Part shown: one piece after another, positions 8,699 to 17,710 of the stretch | Layout: the number at the start of each line of letters is the position of its first letter | Numbering within the stretch: position 1 is the stretch's first letter | NCBI RefSeq assembly: GCF_009688965.1 | Contig: NZ_AP021875.1 | Location: forward strand, 1,798,001-1,862,000 | Origin: Desulfosarcina widdelii | Lineage (GTDB): Bacteria; Desulfobacterota; Desulfobacteria; Desulfobacterales; Desulfosarcinaceae | Length of the DNA: 64,000 bases | Direction of reading: 5' to 3' | The notes under the pieces: model-generated | What the model was told of the DNA's origin: nothing | Databases searched by the model: none | The model's input: only the letters and a program-made list of their open reading frames with translations | Program-made: the position numbers and the translations under genes

Positions 8699-8812
8699 CA
8701 TTTGAAGCCCGTATTATTGCTCTGACGTAGTTTAGGGGTGCGGTTGATCCGCTACCGGTTGACAAAGGCGAGGATAAGCCCTAAAGGCGGGGATAAACCT
8801 CGCCACTACGGC
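8699..8812 (+). repeat. Dispersed repeat, copy A
   Basis: This segment contains CATTTGAAGCCCGTATTATT, GCTCTGACGTAGTTTAGG, GGCGAGGATAAGCCCTAAAG and GGCGGGGATAAACCTCGCC. The same blocks in the same order appear, reverse complemented, at 46197-46311 (copy B), and the first half appears at 23711-23790 (copy C). It includes an internal partial dyad (GCGAGGATAAGCC / GGGGATAAACCTCGC-like). No frame or transposase is associated. Confidence 0.7.
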
Positions 8813-8867
8813 TATGCAACACACGGAAAAACGGGTTCCAAATCCGTCCGTTACTGGCTCAACCGGC

Positions 8868-10721
8868 CTACACCTCGGCCAGGACATCGTCGATTTCGTC
8901 TAAAAAGCGGCTGCGCACGTTGAACTGGCCTTTGCGGAAATTTGCGGAGGTGAGAAACAGGCAACGTTCCGCCCGGGTCACGGCAACGTACATCAGCCGC
9001 CGCTCTTCCTCCAGGTCCTCTGCGCGGTCCATGGACCGCCAGTGGGGAAACAGTTGCTCTTCGCAGCCGACGACGAATACCGTGTGAAACTCCAGACCTT
9101 TGGCCCCGTGGACCGTCGAAAGGTTCACGCCGGAAGACTCTTCCTCGTCTTCCTTGTCCTCTCGGACCAGGGCCGCCTCTTCCAGATATTCCACGATGGT
9201 CTCTTTTTGCGAGGCGGCATGGATCAACTGGTCGATATTCTCCTGCCGGACGGTGAAGTCCATGGAATTGGACCGGGTATAGTTTTCCAGGTGCTCCATG
9301 TAGCCGGTTTGGGCAATGGTGCGGGTAATGGCCTCGGCGGGCGACAAATCCCGAATCTCGTCCAGCAGGCCCAGCACCTGGCTGAGGCTGTTGTATAGTT
9401 TGGGCGTCAGCACCCGGTCTGCCACTGCCTGCCGGGCGGCCTCCTGCAGGCTCATGTCTCCTGTGCGCATCTGGGCGATCTTTTTCACCGTCCCGGGTCC
9501 GATGCCCCGTTTGGGCGTATTGAGGATCCTTTCGAAGGCCGTGTCGTCCTTGTTGAACACCGCCGCGGTGATGTAGCAGTTCAGGTCCAGGATCTCCACC
9601 CGGTCGAAAAACCCCTTTCCGCCCATCATATGGTAGGGAACCTGGGACCTGCGAAAGGCTTGCTCGAACGGCAGGGAACAGAATTTGGTGCGGTAGAGCA
9701 CGGCCATTTTCTCGTAGGGGATGTTCATGCGATTAAGGCTGTGGATCTTGTCCGCCACCCAGAGGGCCTCCTCCTGGTCGGTATAGAACTCATGCGTCTC
9801 GACCACGCCACCCTCTTTGTCCGAAAAACAGGCCTTTTCCATGCGGCTTTCGTTGTGATTGATGACGCAGTTGCCCAACTGGACGATTTCGTCGGCACTG
9901 CGGTAATTTTGCTCCAGGCGGAAAATGCGCGCTCCCGGATATTTCTTTTTGAAGGAGAGAAAATGGCCGACGTTGCTCATGCGAAACGAATAGATGGACT
10001 GCCAGTCGTCGCCCACGGCAAAAAGATTTCCGTTCGTCAACAACAGGGCGGTGATCTCTTCATTGAGATCGTTGGTGTCCTGATACTCGTCGCAAAGAAT
10101 GTAGGCGAACTGCTTCTGGTAGCGTTCTCGTACCGCATCATGGTCCCTGAGCAGGTTGCGGGTGAGCAGCAGAATATTGTCGAAATCCACGGCATTGGCT
10201 GTCTTGAGGACGGCCTCGTAGCGTTCGTACGCATCGATCAGACGAATATGGCCCTGCCGGGGGTGCTGATCGAAATAGGCGCCGGGATGTCCGCTGTTCT
10301 TGGCGTTGGATATCTGGCTCAACACCGCCCCGGTGTGTTTTTTATCGTAATTGAGGGCCAGCAGGACCTCCTTTACCGTCTTTTGCTGGTGATAGGCGGT
10401 AAACACCTGCAAAGGATTCGAGTAGCCAAGCAGGTGAGCATGTTCCTTCAGGATCTGGAAACAAGCGCTGTGGTAGGTCCGTACCCAGGGAAAGCGCTGC
10501 ATCCCCATACCGGTCATGTGAATCAGGCGCCCTTTCATTTCGTCGGCGGCCTTGTTGGTAAAGGTGATGGCCAGGATTTGCTCCGGCGGCAGTCCCGATT
10601 CCACCAGGTGGGCGAATTTGGCGGTCAAGGTGCGGGTTTTTCCAGAGCCGGCACCGGCAACCACCAGGGCCGGCGAGCCGGTATGTTCCACAGCGGCTTG
10701 CTGTTGGGGGGATAACTGCAT
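8868..10721 (-). CDS. UvrD/Rep/PcrA-type superfamily 1 DNA helicase
   Basis: The 617-residue protein has the full set of SF1A motifs: Walker A GAGSGKT (residues 23-29), motif II DEYQDTND, GDDWQSIYSFR, EQNYRS (motif IV), TVHGAKGLEFHTVFV (motif V) and RRLMYVAVTRA (motif VI). It would unwind DNA with 3'-5' polarity in repair or replication restart. It is about 100 residues shorter than E. coli UvrD, lacking the C-terminal extension, so Rep/PcrA/UvrD cannot be told apart. The ATG at 10721 has AGGAGAGG 7 to 8 bases upstream and was preferred over an upstream in-frame start. Confidence 0.92.
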   Translation of the reverse strand: MQLSPQQQAAVEHTGSPALVVAGAGSGKTRTLTAKFAHLVESGLPPEQILAITFTNKAADEMKGRLIHMTGMGMQRFPWVRTYHSACFQILKEHAHLLGYSNPLQVFTAYHQQKTVKEVLLALNYDKKHTGAVLSQISNAKNSGHPGAYFDQHPRQGHIRLIDAYERYEAVLKTANAVDFDNILLLTRNLLRDHDAVRERYQKQFAYILCDEYQDTNDLNEEITALLLTNGNLFAVGDDWQSIYSFRMSNVGHFLSFKKKYPGARIFRLEQNYRSADEIVQLGNCVINHNESRMEKACFSDKEGGVVETHEFYTDQEEALWVADKIHSLNRMNIPYEKMAVLYRTKFCSLPFEQAFRRSQVPYHMMGGKGFFDRVEILDLNCYITAAVFNKDDTAFERILNTPKRGIGPGTVKKIAQMRTGDMSLQEAARQAVADRVLTPKLYNSLSQVLGLLDEIRDLSPAEAITRTIAQTGYMEHLENYTRSNSMDFTVRQENIDQLIHAASQKETIVEYLEEAALVREDKEDEEESSGVNLSTVHGAKGLEFHTVFVVGCEEQLFPHWRSMDRAEDLEEERRLMYVAVTRAERCLFLTSANFRKGQFNVRSRFLDEIDDVLAEV

Positions 10722-10813
10722 GGGAATTCCTCTCCTGAACGTCAATTGAACCGGTCACAAACGGCGGTTGCAAGGGCAATAGAGGTTGCGCCAATCAGGC
10801 GGTCCAAAAGAAA

Positions 10814-10844
10814 CGGGTTCCCACAAAAAGGCTGGGGGAACCCG
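10814..10844 (-). terminator. Rho-independent terminator after tRNA-Thr
   Basis: CGGGTTCCC (10814-10822) and GGGAACCCG (10836-10844) form a perfect 9-bp stem with a 13-base loop. On the minus strand it is followed by TTTCTTTTGG, a T-rich tail, directly downstream of the tRNA. Confidence 0.7.
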
Positions 10845-10854
10845 GAATGGTCAA

Positions 10855-10930
10855 TGGAGCCACCGCGCGGACTCGAACCGCGGGCCTGCTGATTACGAAT
10901 CAGCTGCTCTACCAGCTGAGCTACGGTGGC
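10855..10930 (-). tRNA. tRNA-Thr(CGT)
   Basis: On the minus strand the 76-base sequence folds as a standard cloverleaf. Acceptor arms are GCCACCG (5') and CGGTGGC (3'), the D arm contains GCTCAGCTGGTAGAGC, the anticodon stem is GCTGA/TCAGC with loop TTCGTAA giving anticodon CGT (reads ACG, threonine), and the T arm is CGCGG-TTCGAGT-CCGCG. The CCA end is encoded. A terminator lies 10 bases beyond its 3' end. AT-rich genes start about 215 bases from its 5' side. Confidence 0.96.
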
Positions 10931-11145
10931 AAAATTGCGAAAATCCTACTATCATTCTGCCTTACAGATGGTCAAGCCGTTTCTTCAAGCCGGGTAAAAA
11001 TACCCCAAGTGGATATATATGTCCGGTTCCCGCGATCCTGCGTGGGAAACCATGCCAACCAAAATAGAATGATGCCGAAAAACAATCAACCCTTTCCTGA
11101 CTTCAGGAAAAACTGAATTTACCCGCAGACAGGAAAACCCGGCGT

Positions 11146-11589
11146 TCATCTGCGTTGCTTGACGAAGTCCGGATATAATTCTTGCATGCATTGCGGGCAG
11201 ATACTGTGAGTGAACAGGGCTTCGGAATGTTCACCAATGTATGCTTCGACCTGGTGCCAATACCCTTCGTCATCCCTGATTTTTTTGCAGGATGCACACA
11301 TGGGTATGATTCCTCTGAGAACCTTGATTTCGGACAAGGATCTCTTCAAATCTTTCCAGCGCCGAATCCAAAAAATCAACAAAGCAATCGAAAGGAAGAA
11401 AGATACCGTCAGCAACTCATCGATTTCAAAAAACTCATGATCCCATGAAATCTTAACAATTTTTTCCAAGATATCGAAAGTTGCTGAAAATGCATAAACA
11501 GTAACGCCAAACACTAAAATCAGAACGATTTCGAAAATCTGTTTGCGCCTGCTATCTTCTTCAGAAAGATTATCCTGCTGTATTTTCAT
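11146..11589 (-). CDS. Two-helix membrane protein with a CxxC-type C-terminal motif
   Basis: The 147-residue protein has two transmembrane segments (around IVLILVFGVTVYAF and LLTVSFFLSIALLIFWI) and a conserved-looking tail, LRGIIPMCASCKKIRDDEGY, then HSICPQCMQELYPDF. From memory, this CASCKKIRDD...CPxC tail occurs at the C-terminus of many deltaproteobacterial PAS or sensor proteins, where the four cysteines may bind a metal. Here it stands with only the membrane anchor and no kinase or PAS domain, so it may be a small sensor or a truncated derivative. The ATG at 11589 with AAAAGGA upstream was preferred. Base composition is more AT-rich than the flanking genes. Confidence 0.7.
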   Translation of the reverse strand: MKIQQDNLSEEDSRRKQIFEIVLILVFGVTVYAFSATFDILEKIVKISWDHEFFEIDELLTVSFFLSIALLIFWIRRWKDLKRSLSEIKVLRGIIPMCASCKKIRDDEGYWHQVEAYIGEHSEALFTHSICPQCMQELYPDFVKQRR

Positions 11590-11714
11590 GTTGGATTTTC
11601 CTTTTCGCCAACGATGGAGATTTCGGATAGCAAACCAAGTCCGCCAATAGTCCTTGGCCAAGTGCTCACTTTCAGCTCATATCCGAAATCCGAATCTTTT
11701 TTCGATGCAATGCG

Positions 11715-12371
11715 TTAAGCTGTTTTTTTGAGCAACTGAATAATCATTTTGTCTACCAGGACGATTGGAGCTGACTTAATTTTTTCCCCTAAAAAATTGG
11801 AAATTTTAAGTACGACATCAGAATCGAAAGCCATATCATAGTAGTCGAATATTGATTCAAACAGGTCATCTTCGTTTTTAAATATCCATTTTGCTGTAAA
11901 AAATTCTGATGTTACAATCGACAGGTCGCTGTTCATTATCGCTTGTTGAGCAAGTATTTTCTCATTATTTTCATTATGGAGAAATGCAAAAACCCTTTCT
12001 ATTTCTCCTTCGATTACAGGTTCGATCACAAGAATATTTCCACTTTTTTTTAACACCCTTGCGGCTTCACGAAGGGCTTTCCGGCAATTCTGATGGTGCA
12101 ATGAAAGCGTGAATATTACCCCATCAAAGAAATTATCGGCAAAATTCAGTTTTTCTCCAGACCCAACGCTAAAATCGACTCCCGGAATGTTGTCCCTGGC
12201 AATTTCAATCGCATTTTCATCCGGGTCTATCGCAACCAATAATTTGGTTTCTTTGGACAATAAAGCGGAAATGCGTCCAGTACCGCATCCGATTTCGAGA
12301 ACCTTCTTATTCTTCAATTCTGAGTACTTAACGATATTTTCGTATATTTTTTGACCGCTGTACTCTTTCAT
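11715..12371 (-). CDS. Class I SAM-dependent methyltransferase
   Basis: The 218-residue protein has motif I VLEIGCGTGR (E26-x-G-x-G-x-G), the acidic loop AIDPDENAIE for the SAM ribose, FDGVIFTLSLHH (motif II/III region) and ARVLKKSGNILVIEP (post-motif). This is the Methyltransf_11/UbiE-like pattern. The substrate is unknown. The gene is strikingly AT-rich (many AAA, AAT, TTT codons) relative to the window and overlaps the hydrolase gene upstream by 4 bases, so the two are likely co-translated and probably acquired together. Confidence 0.85.
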   Translation of the reverse strand: MKEYSGQKIYENIVKYSELKNKKVLEIGCGTGRISALLSKETKLLVAIDPDENAIEIARDNIPGVDFSVGSGEKLNFADNFFDGVIFTLSLHHQNCRKALREAARVLKKSGNILVIEPVIEGEIERVFAFLHNENNEKILAQQAIMNSDLSIVTSEFFTAKWIFKNEDDLFESIFDYYDMAFDSDVVLKISNFLGEKIKSAPIVLVDKMIIQLLKKTA

Positions 12372-13243
12372 AGGGTTTCTTTCAGGAATTCAAGCTGATC
12401 GGCGACGATGGTGGTGAACATTGGCTCCACATACGGTTGAAAGTGCCCGGTTTCATATTGTTTCAGGTGAACGTTGGGACATTTGGGGCACACATCGACA
12501 GCGGGCTTGGCTGGGGTTGTCATGTCTTGGGTTCCAACCTGAACGAGGACCGGTATCCTCAGTTCAGGCAATGCCCGAATGGGTGAATACAGACCGATAA
12601 ACAGCGCAAAGCGCGCTGAAACCCGTCGATCGAACGGGTGACCGCCGGGAACGAGATTCAGATAGCCGGTCGACTCGCCGGGCGCATTCATCAGGGCAAG
12701 CCGGCCGGGCTCCGCGCTCGATAGCACGTAATGAGGCTTCAGCCCCAATATCCCGCGAAGCCCGTCATAAAACCCGTGAAGCGTTAAGGTAAGCAGTTTG
12801 GACAGGCTGCTTTGGCGCAGCGATGCAAAGCCGCTCAGGTGCGGTACCTGGGCGATAACGGCAGCGATATCCGGCGCCATGGACGCCACTTTGAGAACGT
12901 GCCCGCCACTGAGCGACGATCCCCACAAAACGATCTTTTTTTGATCAAGATTGGGCTGGCGGCGTGCAAATTCGATGGCGGACAGCCAATCTCGATGCTG
13001 CTTTCCGATGTCCAGCAGTTGGCGCGGCCGGCCATCGCTCTCCCCAAAATGCCGGTAGTCGAAAACCAGACAAGCATACCCGGCTGCCGAGAATCGCTCG
13101 GCATAGGCATCCAACCTCATTTCTTTAATGGCGGCCAGTCCATGCGCCATGATCACTGTGGGAAATGGACCTTCTCCTTCCGGAAGGAACAACCACGCAA
13201 CGCATTTGAGGCCCTGCGACTCGAAATGGATCGTTTGTTTCAT
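12368..13243 (-). CDS. Alpha/beta hydrolase (acyl-peptidase/dienelactone-hydrolase-like)
   Basis: The 291-residue protein shows the alpha/beta-hydrolase core: oxyanion region MAHGLAA (residues 32-38), a nucleophile elbow LWGSSLSGGH with the likely nucleophile S110, an acid in VGTQDMTTPAKP and the catalytic histidine in ETGHFQPY. Such proteins cleave esters or peptides; the substrate cannot be read. Its stop overlaps the start of the methyltransferase gene by 4 bases, suggesting a joint modification and hydrolysis role. GC content is near the window average, unlike the methyltransferase. Confidence 0.88.
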   Translation of the reverse strand: MKQTIHFESQGLKCVAWLFLPEGEGPFPTVIMAHGLAAIKEMRLDAYAERFSAAGYACLVFDYRHFGESDGRPRQLLDIGKQHRDWLSAIEFARRQPNLDQKKIVLWGSSLSGGHVLKVASMAPDIAAVIAQVPHLSGFASLRQSSLSKLLTLTLHGFYDGLRGILGLKPHYVLSSAEPGRLALMNAPGESTGYLNLVPGGHPFDRRVSARFALFIGLYSPIRALPELRIPVLVQVGTQDMTTPAKPAVDVCPKCPNVHLKQYETGHFQPYVEPMFTTIVADQLEFLKETL

Positions 13244-13258
13244 GGATTATCCAATTTC

Positions 13259-13846
13259 CTATGGCAGATACCTGTAATGGCCGGTGATTGGATACCTGAA
13301 GAGCATGTCTTCCAGTTTCGGGCCGCGGCCAATATTGTGTACAATCTTCGGTGTATTTGTTTTGGGGTTGTATTGGTCGGTTACTATTCCGATATGCGGC
13401 AGGTTTCCGGGAAGCATCCAGGTGACAAGGTCTCCGGGAATATAATCTTGAGGGGTATCCGTTACGCTTAATTCTTGACCATGCCGTGAAAAGAAAACCT
13501 GCAAATTGGGTACGCGCCGATGATCGATATTCGGGTCCGGTCCATTTAGCCCCCAGATTCGTTTGGAAGGATATTCAGAGAAATTCCTCTTCATATCGAG
13601 GTGAACCAACTCCTGCAAATCGATGCCCAGTTTCCTGTAGGACCGTATAACAACATCTGTGCATACACCGACATCTTCCGGGACATCTCCACCTGGATAC
13701 TTGATGGCGTAATAACGGCCATCGTAAACCACCTGATGGTGGGTTCTCTCCAATGCAGCTTCAATCAATTCGTCAGTTGATATGGCAAGAGAGGATATGG
13801 GTTGTAGCAAAAATAATAAAATCAGGATTTTGGTATATCTTTTCAT
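13259..13846 (-). CDS. DUF1287 family exported protein (NlpC/P60-like fold)
   Basis: The 195-residue protein begins with a signal peptide (MKRYTKILILLFLLQPISSLA). The mature part carries the DUF1287 hallmarks: GVCTDVVIRSYRKLGIDLQ with the likely catalytic C62, the segment DHRRVPNLQVFF, and PGDLVTWMLPGNLPHIGIV with the catalytic histidine. From memory the family is related to cysteine peptidases or amidases acting in the cell envelope, but the substrate is not established. It starts within the stop codon of the small frame at 13843-13995 (ATGA). It is moderately AT-rich. Confidence 0.85.
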   Translation of the reverse strand: MKRYTKILILLFLLQPISSLAISTDELIEAALERTHHQVVYDGRYYAIKYPGGDVPEDVGVCTDVVIRSYRKLGIDLQELVHLDMKRNFSEYPSKRIWGLNGPDPNIDHRRVPNLQVFFSRHGQELSVTDTPQDYIPGDLVTWMLPGNLPHIGIVTDQYNPKTNTPKIVHNIGRGPKLEDMLFRYPITGHYRYLP

Positions 13847-13995
13847 TTTTTCGCATCTAATCGCATTATCACGGTCGGTACCCCCGCAGGATTGAGTCCA
13901 CCATCCTTGATGTCAGTAAAGCCAAAGTCCAGATATAGTATTTTAAGCGGACATATTACCGGACGCACTTTTAATGGAGCAACGCCCCCCACCAT
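13843..13995 (-). CDS. Small frame coupled to the DUF1287 gene, possible gene remnant
   Basis: From ATG 13993-13995 a 50-codon frame runs to a TGA that overlaps the DUF1287 start codon. The peptide contains KILYLDFGFTDIKDGGLNPA and ends VIMRLDAKK. It is bounded upstream by an in-frame TGA only eight codons before the ATG. The ATGA overlap supports real translation, and the composition looks protein-like. It could be a short gene or the C-terminal remains of a longer one. No family is recognised and no clear ribosome binding site is seen. Confidence 0.4.
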   Translation of the reverse strand: MVGGVAPLKVRPVICPLKILYLDFGFTDIKDGGLNPAGVPTVIMRLDAKK

Positions 13996-14230
13996 TATTT
14001 CGCCCACGGCAGAGCGTATTCAGGGTGTACCGCAGTGAAGAAGGGTAAAATGTAACAACGATATCAGTTTTTTCCAACCCCATCATGTTTAATCATTGAT
14101 CATCCCCGCTTTATCCCTTAAAAACGGGCCACGTGAAGACTCCGGACAGGTGCCGACGTGTTTTGGGCGGCCCTGTCTCTATGCGATAGAAAGATCCAAG
14201 ATATTGTTTACAGATCAAAATCAAGTAAAA

Positions 14231-17200
14231 ATGGCATCCGAAAAGCTTGCAGCGGATATCGCAGCTCGCACGGGCCCTGTTGTTATCTCCGGTGTGGACG
14301 GCAGCGCCTGCGCCTATCTGGCCGAAACCATCCGCAGCCGGCTGCGGTCGCCGGTGCTGCTGGTGACCGAATCGGCCAAAATCGCCGAGCAGCGGCAGGC
14401 GGAAATCGATTTTTTCAGGGGAGAAACCGGCTCGCCGGCGGTTGTTTTTCCGTCCTATAATATTTCGCCGTTCAAATTCATGTCCTACCACAACGAGACC
14501 GCCGCCCGTCGCATCCGGGCGCTGTGGTCCCTGATCGAAGGCCGTCGCGAACTGGTGGTGACCACAGCGTCGGCCCTGCGCCAGCGGCTGATGCCCAAAT
14601 CCGTGCTTACCGGATTCGCGGAATTGATCATCGCCGAAGAGGAAATCGAGCCGGACCGTCTGGTGGCCAATCTGGCGGCCGGCGGCTACACCCGCAGCGT
14701 CGTTGTGGAGGAACCCGGAGATTTTTGCGTCCGCGGCGGCATCATCGACATCTTTTCCCCGTTGTACGACCGCCCTTTGCGCATCGAGTTGTTCGGCGAC
14801 TTTGCCGAAACCATCCGCTTTTTTTCGCCGTCCAGCCAGCGCAGCCAGGAGCATGTCAACGAAGCCGTGATTCTGCCGGCCCGCGAGGTGACCCTGGAAA
14901 AGGATCGCCTCAACGAAATCGTCGGCCGTTTCCGGGCTCGGGCCCTGGAGCAGGAACTGCCGCGCACCACCATGCGGGACATCGTGGAGCGCATCAAGCA
15001 GTGCGGGGTGTTTCCCGGCATCGAAAGCCTGACTCCGTTGATTTACGACCGCATGGACACCCTGTTCAACTATCTGCCGGACAGCGCGGTTATTGTTGCC
15101 GAAAACCCCGCCGGTCTGGCCGGGGCCGCCGAAAAAAGCGCCCAACTGGCCCAGGTCAACTACGAAAAGGCCTGCGACGATGGGCACCTGTGCGTGGAAC
15201 CGTCGGACCTGTTTTTAAGCTGGACGGAAATCCAGGACGAAATGGACCGGCGGGAGTCCGTATCACTGGTTCAACTGGCGGTTTCGGGCAGCCAGGGCCG
15301 GCTGGTGATCGAGGCGGAAACAAGCGACAATAGCGACCTGGCCCGGGCCATGGACCAGGCCCGAAAAACCGAACAGCCGGCCGCTCCCCTGCTGCAGTGG
15401 ATCGAAAGCCACCGGGATGCGGGCCATGCCATGGTCATCGCCTGCCAGACCCGGCGTCAGGGCGACCGTCTGGCATCCATCCTGGCGCCCCACGACGTCC
15501 GGCCGGTCTCCGGGGAACCCTTTCCCCGGAATCCGCTGGCGGGTCGCATCGCCATCTGCCAGGGGCGCCTGTCCACCGGATTCGTCTGGCCGGCGGACAG
15601 CCTGGCGGTGGCCACCGAAACCGAAATCTTCGGATCGCGAACCAAACGGCCCCAACGCTCGACCCAATCCGTGCGCACCGAACTGCTGGCCTTTTCCGAC
15701 CTCAAGCAGTCAGACCTGGTGGTTCACGAAGAGCACGGCATCGGGCGCTACGAGGGGTTGGTCAAACTGAACCTGGAAGGCACGGTCAACGACTACCTTT
15801 TGATCGTCTACCGTGACGACGACCGGCTCTATTTGCCGGTAGACCGCATGGGCCTGATCCAAAAATACATGGGCGTCGAAGGCATGATGCCGGCCCTGGA
15901 CAAGATGGGCGGCAAATCCTGGGAGCGCGCCAAGGAAAAGGTGCGCCAGTCGGCCGAAAAGATCGCCGGCGAACTGCTCGCCATCTACGCCAAGCGACGG
16001 GTCAACGCCGGTCACGGCTACGGCTCTGCCGACAGCCATTTCGGTAATTTCGAAGCCGACTTTCCCTACGAGGAGACCCCCGACCAGCTCAAGGCCATCG
16101 AAGACGTCCTCGCCGACATGCGCAGCCCGAGGCCCATGGACCGGCTGGTGTGCGGAGACGTGGGCTACGGCAAGACCGAAGTGGCCCTGCGGGCCGCATT
16201 CCTGGCGGTCAGCGAAGCCAAACAGGTGGCCATACTGGTGCCCACCACCGTTCTGGCCGAACAGCATTTCGCCACCTTCACCCAGCGCTTCGACGCCTAC
16301 CCGGTCAAGGTGGCCTGCCTGAGCCGCTTCCGCACCAAGGCAGAGCAGCGCCGCATCGTCGAACAGATCCGGAAAGGCACGGTGGACATCGTCATCGGCA
16401 CCCACCGCCTGCTGCAAAAGGATGTCGCCTTCGCCGACCTGGGGTTGTTCGTCATCGACGAGGAGCAGCGCTTCGGCGTCCGTCACAAGGAAAAAATCAA
16501 GCGTTTGCGGACCACGGTGGACGTGCTGGCCCTCACCGCCACGCCCATCCCCAGGACCCTGCACCTTTCCATGATGGGCATCCGTGACATCAGCGTCATC
16601 TCCACGCCCCCCGAGCAGCGGCACGCCATCGTCACCTACGTGTGCGAGTACGACGACACCGTGATCGGCGAAGCCATCCGCAGCGAACTGGCCCGCGGGG
16701 GGCAGATCTTTTTCGTGCACAACAATGTCAATTCCATCGAACGCATGGCCGCCTACCTCAAGCAGCGGGTGCCCGAAGTCCGCCTGGACGTGGCCCACGG
16801 CCAGATGGCCGAAGACGACTTGGAAAACGTCATGATGCGTTTCATGGCACGCGAGTTGGACATGCTGGTCTGCACCACCATCATCGAATCGGGCATCGAT
16901 GTGGCCACGGCCAACACCATCCTGGTCAACCGCGCGGACCGTTTCGGCCTGGCCCAGATCTACCAGCTGCGCGGCCGGGTGGGCCGCTCGGACGAACAGG
17001 CCTACGCCTACCTGTTCATTCCCGAGGAGAGCCGGCTGGGCAAGGATGCCCAGAAGCGCCTCAAGGTCCTCATGGAACACAGCGATCTGGGCTCCGGCTT
17101 TCAGATCGCTATGAACGACCTGAAAATCAGGGGCGGCGGGGCCATTTTGGGGGCGTCCCAGTCCGGTCACATCGCCGCCGTCGGCTACGACATGTTCCTC

Positions 17201-17704
17201 AAGCTCATGGAAGAGGCCGTGGCCCAGTTGAAAGGCGAACCACTGACCGAGGGGCTGGAACCGGAAATCAATCTGCCCATGTCCGCCTATGTGGCTGAAG
17301 ACTACGTGGACGATATCGACCAGCGGCTCTCCATTTACCGGCGCCTGGCCAAGCTGGGCAGCCTCAAGGACATTTCCGACATGAAGGCCGAACTGGTGGA
17401 CCGTTTCGGCACCTTGCCGGAGGAGGCCGAGAACCTGCTGCTCAAAATCATGCTGCGGGTGCTTTCCGTGCGCGCCGGCGTCCAGCGGTTGGATATATTC
17501 GGCCAGCAGCTCGTCCTGGCCTTCAGCGAGGCGCACCAGCAGCGTCCCTTGGGCATTGTGGAAATGCTGACCGCCGGCAAGCAGCACTACCAATTCACCC
17601 CTGACCATCTGTTTAAGGCAACGCTCGCCAAAGGTCATCCCCGGGCATTGCTGGCCCAGGCCAAAAACATCTTGATCGAAATAGCGCAACATGTTAACTC
17701 GTGA
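14231..17704 (+). CDS. mfd: Transcription-repair coupling factor Mfd
   Basis: The protein (1157 residues from ATG 14231) has the Mfd order: a UvrB-like N-terminal region (GGIIDIFSP, PSYNISPFKFM), the CarD-like RNA-polymerase interaction domain (SDLVVHEEHGIGRYEGL), the RecG-like translocase (Walker A CGDVGYGKTEVALRAA, Walker B VIDEEQRFGVRHKE, TATPIPRTLHLSMMGIRD, GRVGRSDEQAYAYLF), and the C-terminal TRCF domain (AYVAEDYVDDIDQRLSIYRRL). It releases stalled RNA polymerase and recruits UvrA. An upstream TTG (14096) would add 45 residues, but the length and start of similarity favour the ATG. It heads a plus-strand run with two chaperone genes. Confidence 0.95.
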   Translation: MASEKLAADIAARTGPVVISGVDGSACAYLAETIRSRLRSPVLLVTESAKIAEQRQAEIDFFRGETGSPAVVFPSYNISPFKFMSYHNETAARRIRALWSLIEGRRELVVTTASALRQRLMPKSVLTGFAELIIAEEEIEPDRLVANLAAGGYTRSVVVEEPGDFCVRGGIIDIFSPLYDRPLRIELFGDFAETIRFFSPSSQRSQEHVNEAVILPAREVTLEKDRLNEIVGRFRARALEQELPRTTMRDIVERIKQCGVFPGIESLTPLIYDRMDTLFNYLPDSAVIVAENPAGLAGAAEKSAQLAQVNYEKACDDGHLCVEPSDLFLSWTEIQDEMDRRESVSLVQLAVSGSQGRLVIEAETSDNSDLARAMDQARKTEQPAAPLLQWIESHRDAGHAMVIACQTRRQGDRLASILAPHDVRPVSGEPFPRNPLAGRIAICQGRLSTGFVWPADSLAVATETEIFGSRTKRPQRSTQSVRTELLAFSDLKQSDLVVHEEHGIGRYEGLVKLNLEGTVNDYLLIVYRDDDRLYLPVDRMGLIQKYMGVEGMMPALDKMGGKSWERAKEKVRQSAEKIAGELLAIYAKRRVNAGHGYGSADSHFGNFEADFPYEETPDQLKAIEDVLADMRSPRPMDRLVCGDVGYGKTEVALRAAFLAVSEAKQVAILVPTTVLAEQHFATFTQRFDAYPVKVACLSRFRTKAEQRRIVEQIRKGTVDIVIGTHRLLQKDVAFADLGLFVIDEEQRFGVRHKEKIKRLRTTVDVLALTATPIPRTLHLSMMGIRDISVISTPPEQRHAIVTYVCEYDDTVIGEAIRSELARGGQIFFVHNNVNSIERMAAYLKQRVPEVRLDVAHGQMAEDDLENVMMRFMARELDMLVCTTIIESGIDVATANTILVNRADRFGLAQIYQLRGRVGRSDEQAYAYLFIPEESRLGKDAQKRLKVLMEHSDLGSGFQIAMNDLKIRGGGAILGASQSGHIAAVGYDMFLKLMEEAVAQLKGEPLTEGLEPEINLPMSAYVAEDYVDDIDQRLSIYRRLAKLGSLKDISDMKAELVDRFGTLPEEAENLLLKIMLRVLSVRAGVQRLDIFGQQLVLAFSEAHQQRPLGIVEMLTAGKQHYQFTPDHLFKATLAKGHPRALLAQAKNILIEIAQHVNS

Positions 17705-17710
17705 ACGTTT

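Larger units (their letters stand above)
8542..8867. other. Intergenic region holding a dispersed repeat and a candidate promoter
   Basis: This 326-base gap between two minus-strand genes has no convincing frame. It contains a candidate minus-strand promoter (8625-8652), an 11-base inverted repeat GGGCTTCAAAT (8595-8605) / ATTTGAAGCCC (8700-8710), and copy A of a dispersed repeat (8699-8812), annotated separately. Confidence 0.6.
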
